Shown here piece by piece: positions 27,034 through 36,421 of a stretch of 64,000 bases of DNA (position 1 is the stretch's first letter; every line of letters starts with the position of its first letter). The stretch covers positions 1 through 64,000 of the forward strand of contig CAVZEV010000013.1 in assembly GCA_963774405.1 (NCBI GenBank), read 5' to 3'. The notes under the pieces were generated by a model. It saw only the letters and a program-made list of their open reading frames with translations, did not search any database and was not told the DNA's origin. This DNA is from VRUE01 sp963774405. Lineage in GTDB: Bacteria; Actinomycetota; Thermoleophilia; Solirubrobacterales; 70-9. The position numbers and the translations under genes were made by a program.

Positions 27034-27771
27034 GTGACCGTCGCCGAGCTGGACCTCGACCTCGACGTCTTCGCCGGTCCGTTCGACCTGCTGATGGCGG
27101 TCGTTCTGCGCGAGGAGGTCAGCCTGCTCGAGGTCGAGCTGGCCGAGGTCGTCGTCGCCTACGTCGAGCACCTCGAGCGCACCGAGGAGCTCGAGCTCGA
27201 CGTCGCCACCGAGTTCCTCGTCCTGATCGCCTCGCTGCTGGAGCTGAAGTCGCGGCTGTTGCTGCCGGGCGAAGAGGAGGAGCTGGAGGATCGCACTCCC
27301 GAGGAGGCGGTCGAGGAGCTGCTCGCGCGCCTGCTCGAGTACCGCCGCTACCGCGACGCCGCCGCCGTGCTGGAGCAGCGCTTCGAGGCCGAGCGCGGCT
27401 ACCTCTACCGCGCGGCGCCGCTGCCGCCGGCGCTGCGCAAGGTCGCGCTCGACGCGGCGACCGCGGTCTATGACCCGGAGCGGCTCGGCGCCGCCCTCGG
27501 CGACCTGCTGACCGAGCCGCCGCAGCTGAACCTCGACCACATCCGCCCGACCGTCTCGCTGCAGAAGCGTCTCGCGGTCCTGCGCGAGGCGCTGCGCGGC
27601 CACGCCGGCATCGACTTCGACGAGCAGTTCGGCAAAGAGGACCGCCTCACTCAGGCGGTCACCCTCTTCGCCCTGCTCGAGATGTACCGCAAAGGCGAGG
27701 CGACCTGGGAGCAGTCCAAACCCTTCGGCCCGATCCAGATCACGAAGAAGGAGGCCGCGCCAAGTGAGTGA
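27034..27771 (+). CDS. scpA: Segregation and condensation protein A
   Basis: Kleisin subunit linking SMC heads, 245 aa from GTG 27034. DVFAGPFDLLMAVVLREEVSLLEV near residue 11 and FLVLIASLLELKSRLLLPGEEE near residue 66 are the ScpA N-terminal signature. The C-terminal winged-helix part (VTLFALLEMYRKGEATWEQ) binds SMC. The 3' end overlaps scpB by 8 nt. Confidence 0.95.
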   Translation: MTVAELDLDLDVFAGPFDLLMAVVLREEVSLLEVELAEVVVAYVEHLERTEELELDVATEFLVLIASLLELKSRLLLPGEEEELEDRTPEEAVEELLARLLEYRRYRDAAAVLEQRFEAERGYLYRAAPLPPALRKVALDAATAVYDPERLGAALGDLLTEPPQLNLDHIRPTVSLQKRLAVLREALRGHAGIDFDEQFGKEDRLTQAVTLFALLEMYRKGEATWEQSKPFGPIQITKKEAAPSE

Positions 27772-28336
27772 CCTGACCCGGACGATCGAGGCGCTGCTGT
27801 TTCTCTCGCCGCAGCCGGTCGGCGCGCGCGACCTGGCCGAGGCGACCGAGTCGACCGAGGGGCAGGTCGAGGAGGCGATCGCGCTGCTGCGCGAGGACCT
27901 CGCCGAGGGCAAGCGCGGCGTCGTCCTGCGCGAGGTCGCCGGCGGCTTCGCCCTGGCGAGCGACCCCGCCAGCGAGGCCGCTGCGCGCCGCCTGCTGGCC
28001 AAGCCGCGCACGCCGCCGCTGACCCAGGCCCAGGCCGAGACGCTGGCGATCGTCGCCTACCTGCAGCCGGTCACCCGGCCCGAGGTGGCGCGGATCCGCG
28101 GTGTCACCTCCGAGTCGGCGGTGCAGACGCTGGCCGAGCGGGGGCTGATCGAGGAGTCGGGGCGGTCTCAGTTCGGGGCGGCGATCTTCAAGACGACGGA
28201 GCTGTTCGAGCGGCTGTTTGGGCTCGCCGGGTTGGATGCGCTGCCGGATCCGTCGCAGTTTGATCCGACGCCGGAGGATGAGCGGGAGTTGCGGGAGAGG
28301 CTGCTCAAGGCTGGGGAGCAACGGTCGGAGCCATGA
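27764..28336 (+). CDS. scpB: Segregation and condensation protein B
   Basis: Winged-helix partner of ScpA in the SMC condensin complex, 190 aa. TIEALLFLSPQPVGARDLAEA near residue 7, LTQAQAETLAIVAYLQPVTRPEV near residue 86 and RGVTSESAVQTLAERGLIEE near residue 112 are typical. GTG 27764 lies inside scpA. The following gene is rluB, a common scpA-scpB-rluB order. Confidence 0.95.
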   Translation: MSDLTRTIEALLFLSPQPVGARDLAEATESTEGQVEEAIALLREDLAEGKRGVVLREVAGGFALASDPASEAAARRLLAKPRTPPLTQAQAETLAIVAYLQPVTRPEVARIRGVTSESAVQTLAERGLIEESGRSQFGAAIFKTTELFERLFGLAGLDALPDPSQFDPTPEDERELRERLLKAGEQRSEP

Positions 28337-28342
28337 GGGTGG

Positions 28343-28409
28343 GCGGGACCGGGGGAGGTCCCGCCGGAACAACAGCGGGGAGGTTCCGTCGGGCCTCCCC
28401 CGGTCCCGC
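28343..28409. repeat. Palindromic element between scpB and rluB
   Basis: Perfect 16-bp outer arms (GCGGGACCGGGGGAGG at 28343-28358; complement 28394-28409). Inside them is a second stem, CCCGCCGGAAC (28360-28370) with GTTCCGTCGGG (28383-28393), one mismatch. It starts 6 nt after the scpB stop and ends 8 nt before the rluB ATG, so it would also cover the rluB ribosome site region. Confidence 0.7.
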
Positions 28410-28417
28410 GAACGCCC

Positions 28418-29113
28418 ATGAGGCTCGCCAAGTTCCTCGCTCATGGAGGGGTTGCCTCTCGGCGGAAAGCTGAGGTGATCATCTCCAAAGGGCGGGTCAG
28501 GGTGAACGGGGCGGTGGTCACCGACCCGGCGCGGGACGTGACTGATGCTGATGAGGTCCGGGTGGATGGGAGCTTGGTTGGGACGGAGGCTCGGGAGGTT
28601 TGGGCGGTTAATAAGCCGGCCGGGGTGGTTTCGACGGCGAGGGAACCGGGAGGACGACCCGCCGTGGTGGAACTGGTCGATACGGAGGCGCGGCTCTATC
28701 CGGTGGGGCGGCTCGACGCCGAGTCGACTGGGCTGCTTTTGCTCACCAACGACGGTGAGCTCGCCAACCGTCTTACGCATCCGCGCTACGGGGTGAGCAA
28801 GGCCTACCGGGCGGAGTTGCGGCGGCCGCCGTCCGATGCCGATTTGGGGCGGCTGCAGCGGGGGGTGGAGCTCGAGGATGGGATGACGGCGCCGGCCGAG
28901 GTGCAGCGGCTGGGGGAGCGCGAGATCGAGATCGTGTTGCGGGAGGGACGGAATCGGCAGGTGCGGCGGATGGCCGAGGCGATCGGCAACCGGGTGGTGA
29001 AGCTGCGGCGGGTGCGCTTTGGGCCGATTGAGCTCGGGCGGCTCAGCAGCGGACAGGCGCGGCGGCTGGGGGAGAAGGACATCGCCCGGCTCTGGGAAGA
29101 TGCCAGGCGATGA
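28418..29113 (+). CDS. rluB: 23S/16S rRNA pseudouridine synthase, RluB/RsuA family
   Basis: S4-domain pseudouridine synthase, 231 aa. The S4 RNA-binding part is MRLAKFLAHGGVASRRKAEVII. The catalytic Asp is in GRLDAESTGLLLLTNDG near residue 97, and REGRNRQVRRMAEAIG near residue 169 is a family motif. RluB versus RsuA is decided here only by the scpAB context. Its coding sequence has more GGG/GTT-type codons than its neighbours. The stop overlaps aroH (ATGA). Confidence 0.9.
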   Translation: MRLAKFLAHGGVASRRKAEVIISKGRVRVNGAVVTDPARDVTDADEVRVDGSLVGTEAREVWAVNKPAGVVSTAREPGGRPAVVELVDTEARLYPVGRLDAESTGLLLLTNDGELANRLTHPRYGVSKAYRAELRRPPSDADLGRLQRGVELEDGMTAPAEVQRLGEREIEIVLREGRNRQVRRMAEAIGNRVVKLRRVRFGPIELGRLSSGQARRLGEKDIARLWEDARR

Positions 29114-29484
29114 GTGAGGAACGCCTCTTCGCCGTCCGCGGCGCCGTGCAGGCCGCCGCCAACGAGGCCGACGCGATCGTCGGCGCGACCGAGGAGCTGA
29201 TGCGCGAGCTGCTCGAGCGCAACGCGCTCGGCGCCGAGGCGATGGTCAGCTGCCTCTTCACCACGACCGAGGACCTCGACGCCGAGTTCCCGGCCGTCGC
29301 CGCGCGCCGGCTCGGCCTCGACACGGTGCCGCTGATCTGCGCCCGCGAGATCGACGTGCCGGGGGCGATGCCGCGGGTGATCAGGACGATGGTCCACTAC
29401 TACGCGCCCGTCGGCCACAAGCCGGATCACGTGTACTTAGGTGCGACTCAGGAGCTGCGGGCAGACCTCCACGCGGCCCAGTAG
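29110..29484 (+). CDS. aroH: Monofunctional chorismate mutase, AroH type
   Basis: Converts chorismate to prephenate, the branch step to Phe and Tyr. The 124-residue length, the N-terminal FAVRGAVQAAANEADAI with its active-site Arg, SCLFTTTEDLDAEFPAVAAR near residue 48 and MVHYYAP near residue 95 identify the trimeric AroH fold rather than the AroQ helical type. It is followed by hisC, aroF, tyrA and aroA, so it opens a shikimate-to-tyrosine gene set. Confidence 0.94.
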   Translation: MSEERLFAVRGAVQAAANEADAIVGATEELMRELLERNALGAEAMVSCLFTTTEDLDAEFPAVAARRLGLDTVPLICAREIDVPGAMPRVIRTMVHYYAPVGHKPDHVYLGATQELRADLHAAQ

Positions 29485-29508
29485 CGCCGCGCCCGGCACA
29501 ATGGTGCG

Positions 29509-30603
29509 ATGAGCGTCACCTTTGCCGAGAAGCTCGCCCGCATGCCGGGCTACCAGGCCGGCGTGCCGACCGGGCAGGCACCCGAGGCGATCGCCGCGGG
29601 CGGGATCGCCCAGCTCGCCTCCAACGAGTCGCCCTCGCCGCCGCACCCGAAGGTGATCGAGGCGATCACCGCCGCCGCCGGGGCGATGAACCGCTACCCC
29701 GACCCCGACGCGACGCTGCTGCGCCGCCGCATCGCCGAGCGCTACGACACCGACCCGGCCCGGGTCGCGGTCGGCAACGGCTCCTGCGAGATCCTGCTCG
29801 CCGCCGCCGAGGCGCTCTGCGAGCCCGGCGCCGAGATCCTCTACTCCTGGCCCGCCTTCTCGATGTACCCGTACCTGCCGGCGCTGACCGGCGCCCGCGA
29901 GGTCCGCGTGCCGCTGGGCGAGGGCGCCGTCCACGACCTCGACGCGATGGCCGCCGAGGTGACCGCGGCGACCCAGCTCGTCCTCGTCTGCAACCCGAAC
30001 AACCCGACCGCCACCCACGTCCCCGCCGCCGAGGTCGCCGAGTTCTGCGCCGGCCTGCCCTCCCACGTCACCGTGATCCTCGATGAGGCCTACGTCGAGT
30101 TCCAGACCCACGACGACGTCGACGCCGGCGTCGACCTGCTGGCCGACCTGCCCAACCTGGTCGTCCTGCGCACCTTCAGCAAGTGCTACGGCCTCGCCGG
30201 CCTGCGGGTCGGCTACGCCCTGGGCGCGGCCAAGTTCCGCGCCGCGATCGACGCCGTGCGCCAGCCCTTCAGCGTCAACGCCCTCGCCCAGGCGGCCGGG
30301 GCCGAGGCGATCCTGCACCAGGACGACGTCACCAGGCGGGTCGAGAGCACGATCGCCGAGCGCCTCCGGGTCGAGGAGGGGCTGAGCGAGCTCGGCCTCG
30401 CCACCGCCGAGACCCACGCCAACTTCTCCTGGATCGACCTCGGCGACGCCGATGAGGCCGCGACCGTCGCCGGTCTCGCCGAGTGCCAGATCGCCGTCCG
30501 TCCCGGCACCCCGCTGGGCGACCCCGGCCACATCCGCGTCTCCTACGGCACGCCGGCCGAGAACGGCCGCTTCCTCGCCGCGCTCGGCGAATTGCTCGAC
30601 TAG
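29509..30603 (+). CDS. hisC: Histidinol-phosphate / aromatic aminotransferase
   Basis: PLP-dependent class I/II aminotransferase of 364 aa. ASNESPSPPHPKVIEAI near residue 39, CNPNNPTATHVP near residue 163, ILDEAYVEFQ near residue 188 and TFSKCYGLAGLRVGYALG near residue 222 (with the PLP Lys) define the HisC family. Members often also transaminate phenylpyruvate or arogenate. The position between chorismate mutase and DAHP synthase suggests a role in Phe/Tyr synthesis here, so hisC may be a family name rather than its main job. Confidence 0.9.
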   Translation: MSVTFAEKLARMPGYQAGVPTGQAPEAIAAGGIAQLASNESPSPPHPKVIEAITAAAGAMNRYPDPDATLLRRRIAERYDTDPARVAVGNGSCEILLAAAEALCEPGAEILYSWPAFSMYPYLPALTGAREVRVPLGEGAVHDLDAMAAEVTAATQLVLVCNPNNPTATHVPAAEVAEFCAGLPSHVTVILDEAYVEFQTHDDVDAGVDLLADLPNLVVLRTFSKCYGLAGLRVGYALGAAKFRAAIDAVRQPFSVNALAQAAGAEAILHQDDVTRRVESTIAERLRVEEGLSELGLATAETHANFSWIDLGDADEAATVAGLAECQIAVRPGTPLGDPGHIRVSYGTPAENGRFLAALGELLD

Positions 30604-30634
30604 CGCTCCCGCACCTGCTACAAAGTCAGGGAAG

Positions 30635-30727
30635 GTGAAGCGATCAGCCGACACGACGAGCCCCAGCCGCGCCTCCGGCGCCGCGCTCGCTCACGCGCGC
30701 TTCTCCTATTTCTGGCGATTTAGCTAG
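30635..30727 (+). CDS. Putative aromatic-rich leader peptide of aroF
   Basis: Thirty codons from GTG 30635 to TAG 30725-30727, preceded by an AGGGAAG ribosome-site-like stretch. The peptide ends HARFSYFWRFS, so five of its last nine residues are Phe, Tyr or Trp. Control codons in this position, in front of a DAHP synthase gene, are the classic layout for ribosome-mediated attenuation. It is not a family match, and the start is very close to the ribosome site, so the peptide is inferred. Confidence 0.6.
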   Translation: MKRSADTTSPSRASGAALAHARFSYFWRFS

Positions 30728-30815
30728 GCGTCCGGCCTCGCGGCTCTGCCGCAGCGAAAAGCAGCAACCGGCCCGGGCGCCGCTCGTGACTCGTTCCGCC
30801 GCACCCCTGCGGCGG
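30728..30815 (+). promoter_or_regulatory. Candidate attenuator hairpins upstream of aroF
   Basis: Just after the leader stop, GCGTCCGGCC (30728-30737) can pair imperfectly with GGCCCGGGCGC (30770-30780). A later perfect 8-bp stem CCGCCGCA/TGCGGCGG (30796-30803 and 30808-30815, loop CCCC) could be the terminator stem. No T-tract follows. Alternative pairing controlled by ribosome stalling at the aromatic codons is inferred. Confidence 0.5.
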
Positions 30816-30860
30816 GAAACCGGAAGTAGGCTTGTGAACGTGGAGGAAGGTGAAGGCAAG

Positions 30861-31936
<1,076 letters not shown>

Positions 31937-31940
<4 letters not shown>

Positions 31941-33025
31941 GGATCGCCGTCCTCGGCGTCGGCCTGATCGGCGGCTCGATCGGGTTGGCCGCGCGGCAGC
32001 GGCTCGATGCCGAGGTGGTGGGGTTCGACCCCGATCCGGCGACGCTCGATCGTGCTCTCGAGGAGGGAGCGATCGGCAGTGCCGCCGACTCGGTGGAGGA
32101 GGCCTGCGCCGCTGCCGAGGTCGTCTTCTGCGCCGCCCCGGTGGCCGGGCTGACCGCGCTCGCCGAGGCCGCGCTCGCCGCCTGCGGCCCGGAGACCGTC
32201 GTCACCGACGTCGGCTCGACCAAGCGCGACATCGTCGCCGCCCTCGGCACCGATGAGCGCTTCATCGGCGGCCACCCGCTGGCCGGCGCCGAGACCTCCG
32301 GGGTCGGCAACGCGCGCGCCGATCTCTTCGAGGGGGCCCGCTGGTACCTGACGCCGAAATCGGCCCGCTCCAGCGGCCTGCTCTACGACCGCCTGCAGCG
32401 CACCGTCGCCGGGCTCGGCGCCCGCGTGCAGGCGATCGACGCCGAGGCCCACGATCGCCTGATGGCGACGATCAGCCACCTGCCGCACGTCGTCGCCAAC
32501 GTCCTCGTCAGCCAGGCGGCGGCCGAGCTGAGCCGCGACTCCGAGCGGATGCCCGAGGTCGGGCCGAGCTTCCGCGACACGACCCGGGTCGCCGGCGCCA
32601 ACCCGGCGATCTGGGGCGACATCTTCGCCAGCAACCGCGAGGCGGTCGCCGAGGCGGTGGACGGCGTCGCCGAGCGGCTGCGCGAGGCCGCGGCGCTGAT
32701 CCGCGCCGGCGAGCGCGAGGCCGTCGCCGCCTGGCACGCCGAGGCAGGCAGCGACCGCCGCCGCCTGCTCGAGACCGAACTCGCGGGCGGGCCGCTGCGC
32801 GAGCTGCGCGTCGTCGTCGCCAACCGCCCGGGGACGATCGCCGAGCTGGCACTGACGCTGGGCGAGGCCGGGGTCAACATCGAGGACATGGCCCTCTACC
32901 CGGCGCCCGACATGACCTCGGGAGCGGTCTCGCTCTGGGTCTCCGGCGACGAGCAGGCCGGGCGCGCCGCCGCCCTGGTGCGCGAGCTGGGCCACAGCGT
33001 CAGCGCCGTCGGCAACGGCGCCTAG
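31937..33025 (+). CDS. tyrA: Prephenate dehydrogenase with C-terminal ACT domain
   Basis: NAD(P)-dependent oxidative decarboxylation of prephenate to 4-hydroxyphenylpyruvate for tyrosine. It is 362 aa. The Rossmann motif is VLGVGLIGGSIGLA at residue 5. TDVGSTKRDIV near residue 95 and FIGGHPLAGAETSG near residue 113 carry the substrate His. The C-terminal ACT domain (RVVVANRPGTIAELALTLGEAGVNIEDM, about residues 293-320) probably senses tyrosine. It is coupled to aroF and followed 3 nt later by aroA. Confidence 0.95.
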
Positions 33026-33028
33026 GCG

Positions 33029-34330
33029 ATGGCGACGCGCTTCGATCCGAGCGGGCCGCTGCGCGGCTCCCTGCGGCCGCCGGCCGACAAGTCGATCTCC
33101 CACCGCGCCGCGCTGATCGCGGCGATGGGCGAGGACGTGACCGAGATCGAGGGCTACCTCGACTCGGCCGACACCCGCTCGACCCTGGCGGCAGTGCAGA
33201 TGCTCGGCGCCGAGGTCGAGGGCATCGCCCCCGACGCGATCGCGCCGACGATCCGGGTCCAGGGCGTCGGCCTGCGCAGCGCCCGCAGCGCCGCGATCGA
33301 CGTCGGCAACGCCGGCACCCTGCTGCGCCTGCTGCCGGGCTGGCTCGCCGGGCAGCCCGACGGCCGCTGGACGCTCGATGGCGACGACTCGATCCGGCGC
33401 CGCCCGGTCGACCGCGTTGCCGAGCCGCTGCGCCGCATGGGCGCCCACGTCCACTGCCGCGAGGGGCGGCTGCCGCCGCTCGAGATCGAGGCGGCGCCGC
33501 TGCGGGCGATCTCCTACGAGCTGCCGATCGCCAGCGCCCAGGTCAAGTCGTGCCTGCTCTTCGCCGCCCTGCTGGCCGAGGGCGAAACCTGGATTCGCGA
33601 GCCCGCGCGCAGCCGCGACCACAGCGAGCGTATGCTCGCCGCCGCCGGCGCCGACGTCGCCTGGCTGCGCGGCGGCATCGCCGTGCGCCCCTCCAAGCGG
33701 CTCGAACCGGGCGAGCTCGTCGTGCCCGCGGACTTCTCCTCGGCGGCCTTCTTCCTCGTCGCCGCCCTGCTCGTGCCGGGCAGCGAGGTGACCCTGGAGG
33801 GGGTCGGCAACAACCCGACCCGGACCGGCCTGCTGTCGATCCTCGAGCGGATGGGCGCCGAGGTCGAGCTCGAGCCGGTGGGCGAGCGCGGCGGCGAGCC
33901 GATCGGCACCCTGCGCGCCCGCGCCTCGGCCCTGCGCGGCACCGAGGTCGGCGGTCGTGAGATCCCGCTGACGATCGACGAGCTGCCGCTGCTGGCGCTC
34001 GCCGCCTGCTTCGCCGAGGGCGAGACGACGATCCGCGACGCCGCCGAGCTGCGCCGCAAGGAGTCCGACCGGGTGGCGAGCACCTGCGCGGCGTTGGCGG
34101 CGCTCGGCGCCACGGTCGAGCCGCGCGAGGACGGGATGCGGATCGAGGGCGGGGGAGGGTTGCGCGGCGGCACGATTTCCTCCCACGGCGACCACCGGAT
34201 CGCGATGCTCGGCGCCGTCGCCGGCCTCGCCTCGCGCGAGGGCGTCGCGGTCGAGGGGATGGAGGCCGCGGCGGTCAGCTACCCCGGCTTCGAGGCCGAC
34301 CTCGCCTCGCTCGCGCGGCGCGGCGCCTGA
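33029..34330 (+). CDS. aroA: 3-phosphoshikimate 1-carboxyvinyltransferase (EPSP synthase)
   Basis: Sixth shikimate-pathway enzyme, 433 aa. PPADKSISHRAALIAAM near residue 17 holds the S3P/PEP Lys, VGNAGTLLRLLPG near residue 92 is the PEP loop and DDSIRRRPVDRVAEPLRRMG near residue 117 is conserved. TIDELPLLALAACFAEG near residue 312 has the catalytic Asp. RRKESDRV near residue 343 and SHGDHRIAM follow. The motif pattern is closer to Gram-positive EPSP synthases than to the E. coli enzyme, judged by eye. Confidence 0.96.
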   Translation: MATRFDPSGPLRGSLRPPADKSISHRAALIAAMGEDVTEIEGYLDSADTRSTLAAVQMLGAEVEGIAPDAIAPTIRVQGVGLRSARSAAIDVGNAGTLLRLLPGWLAGQPDGRWTLDGDDSIRRRPVDRVAEPLRRMGAHVHCREGRLPPLEIEAAPLRAISYELPIASAQVKSCLLFAALLAEGETWIREPARSRDHSERMLAAAGADVAWLRGGIAVRPSKRLEPGELVVPADFSSAAFFLVAALLVPGSEVTLEGVGNNPTRTGLLSILERMGAEVELEPVGERGGEPIGTLRARASALRGTEVGGREIPLTIDELPLLALAACFAEGETTIRDAAELRRKESDRVASTCAALAALGATVEPREDGMRIEGGGGLRGGTISSHGDHRIAMLGAVAGLASREGVAVEGMEAAAVSYPGFEADLASLARRGA

Positions 34331-34373
34331 GCGCGCAACGCCGCGAGCGAGCCGCGTCTCTACGCTGCCGCGC

Positions 34374-35012
34374 ATGGTCATCGCAATCGACGGGCCCGCG
34401 GGGGCCGGCAAGTCCACCGTGGCCCGCGCCCTCGCGGACGAGCTCGGCTTCACCTACCTCGACTCCGGGGCGATGTACCGCTGCGTGGCGCTGGCGGCGC
34501 TGCGGCGCGGGACCGATCCCGACGATGGCGGCGCAATGGCCGCGCTCGCCGGCTCGATCGCGATCTCGCTCGAGGGCGAGAGCGTCGGCCTCGACGGCGC
34601 GGACGTCAGCGCCGCGATCCGCGAGCCCGAGGTCAGCGAGGCCTCCTCGCGCGTCTCCGTCCACCCCGGCGTGCGCGAGGCGATGGTGGCGCGCCAGCGC
34701 GAGCTGATCGCCGCCGGCCGCTACGTCGCCGAGGGCCGCGACATCGGCACCGTGGTCAGCCCCGAGGCGCCGCTGAAGGTCTTCCTCACCGCCTCGGCCG
34801 AGGAGCGCGCCCGCCGCCGCGCGGCGCAGACCGGCGAGGACGCCGCCGCGGTCCTCGCCGCCCAGCGCGAGCGCGACCGCCGCGACGAGACCCGCGCGCA
34901 CAGCGCCCTGCGCGCCGCCGCCGACGCGGTCGAGATCGACACCACTGGCCTCAGTCAGGACGAGGTCGTGGCCCGCATCGCCGCACTTGCCGTAGAGCGG
35001 GGGCTCGTATGA
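34374..35012 (+). CDS. cmk: Cytidylate kinase
   Basis: Phosphorylates CMP/dCMP with ATP, 212 aa. P-loop IDGPAGAGKSTVARAL at residue 4, YLDSGAMYRCVALAAL near residue 28, GRDIGTVVSPEAPLKVFLTASAEERARRRAAQ near residue 122 and the LID Arg cluster QRERDRRDETR near residue 164. The cmk-der order is common in actinobacteria and firmicutes. A family C palindrome follows the stop. Confidence 0.96.
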   Translation: MVIAIDGPAGAGKSTVARALADELGFTYLDSGAMYRCVALAALRRGTDPDDGGAMAALAGSIAISLEGESVGLDGADVSAAIREPEVSEASSRVSVHPGVREAMVARQRELIAAGRYVAEGRDIGTVVSPEAPLKVFLTASAEERARRRAAQTGEDAAAVLAAQRERDRRDETRAHSALRAAADAVEIDTTGLSQDEVVARIAALAVERGLV

Positions 35013-35017
35013 GCAGG

Positions 35018-35059
35018 TGTGGCGAGTTCTTCCCCCGCGGTGGGGAAGAAAGCGCCACA
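35018..35059. repeat. Palindromic element (family C, copy 2) between cmk and der
   Basis: Arms 35018-35035 (TGTGGCGAGTTCTTCCCC) and 35042-35059 pair at 16 of 18 positions. It matches the gcvPA 3'-end element in arms and order. It begins 6 nt after the cmk stop and ends 12 nt before the der ATG. Confidence 0.75.
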
Positions 35060-35070
35060 GGGAGGCGGCG

Positions 35071-36386
35071 ATGAGCCTGCCCACCGTCGCCATCGTCGGC
35101 TTCCCCAACGTCGGCAAGAGCACCCTGGTCAACCGCCTGGCCGGTGGCCGCGAGGCCGTGACCCACTCCGAGTCGGGCGTGACCCGGGACCGCAAGCGGG
35201 TGCGCTGCGAGTGGAATGGGCTCGCCTTCGAGCTGCTCGACACCGGCGGCATCGACCTCGAGGACGAGTCCGAGCTGGCCCGCGACATCCAGCGCCAGGC
35301 CCGGCTCGGGATCGCCGAGGCCGACGTGGTGATGCTGGTCGTCGACGCCCGCGCCGGCGTCCGCGCCGGTGACGTCGAGCTGGCCCGGACGTTGCGCGGC
35401 GCCGAGTGCCCGTGATCGTCGTCGCCAACAAGGTCGACCGGCCCGAGGACGAGCACCTGACCGCCGAGCTCAACCAGCTCGGCCTCGGCGAGCCGCTGCC
35501 GGTCTCGGCAAGCCACGGCCTCGGCACCGGCGACCTGCTCGACCGCGCGGTCGAGCTGCTCGGCGAGCACGCCCGGCCCGGCGAGGACTCCGACGCCGTG
35601 CGGGTGGCGGTGATCGGCCGCCCCAACGCGGGCAAGTCCTCGCTGGTCAATGCCTTCCTCGGCTCCGAGCGGGTGATCGTCTCCGATCGCGCCGGCACCA
35701 CCCGCGACTCGATCGACACCGAGGTCGAGGTCGACGGCCGCCGCGTCATCCTGGTCGACACCGCCGGCCTGCGCCGCCGCTCCAAGGTCGCCGGCACGGT
35801 CGACTACTACGCCCAGCTGCGCTCCGAACACGCGGTCGAGCGCGCCGACGTCGCCCTCGTCGTCTGCGACGCCGGCGACGGGATCACGGCCGAGGACCTG
35901 CGCGTCGCCGAGCTGGCGATGAAGGCCGGCTGCGCGACCCTGCTGGCGCTCAACAAGTGGGACGAAACCCGCACCGACGTCGACGACGCCCGCGCCCGCG
36001 TCACCCAGAAGCTGCGCCTGCGCCCGGCCGTGATCACCTGCTCGGCGACCCGCGGCCGCAACGTCGCCAACCTGCTGCCCAAGGCGCTGGCCCTGGCCGA
36101 CCGCGCCGCCGAGCGGATTCCCACCCCCGAGCTCAACCGCTTCGTCACCGAGGTCGCCGCCAAGACGCCGCCGCCCTCGCGGCGTGGCCGTCGCCTGCGC
36201 ATGTACTACGCGGCCCAGGTGGGGGAGCGGCCGCCGCGGATCGCGATCCAGGTCAACGACCGCAAGCTGATCAACCGCGAATGGGCCTACCACCTGGAGA
36301 ACCGCCTGCGCGAGACCTACGGCCTCGAGGGCGTCCCGCTGGTGATCGACTTCGTGCCGCACTCGGGCACTCGGCGCGGTCGCTGA
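35071..36386 (+). CDS. der: Ribosome-associated GTPase Der (EngA), one frameshift
   Basis: Tandem GTPase needed for 50S ribosome assembly, about 438 aa. Domain 1 has VGFPNVGKSTLVNRL and DTGGID. After RGAECP the frame stops at TGA 35414 because one C appears to be missing near 35410; the sequence resumes as VIVVANKVDRPEDE (G4). Domain 2 has IGRPNAGKSSLVNAFLG, DTAGLRRRSKV and NKWDE. The C-terminal KH-like domain ends LVIDFVPHSGTRRGR. Everything else is intact, so the shift is probably an error. Confidence 0.94.
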
Positions 36387-36421
36387 AGCCATTGCTTCAA
36401 ACAACCATTTAGGCTTGGCCG

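Noticed and set aside
36387..36421. SAM riboswitch before metK
   Set aside because: The gap is only 35 nt and shows no paired structure of the required size.
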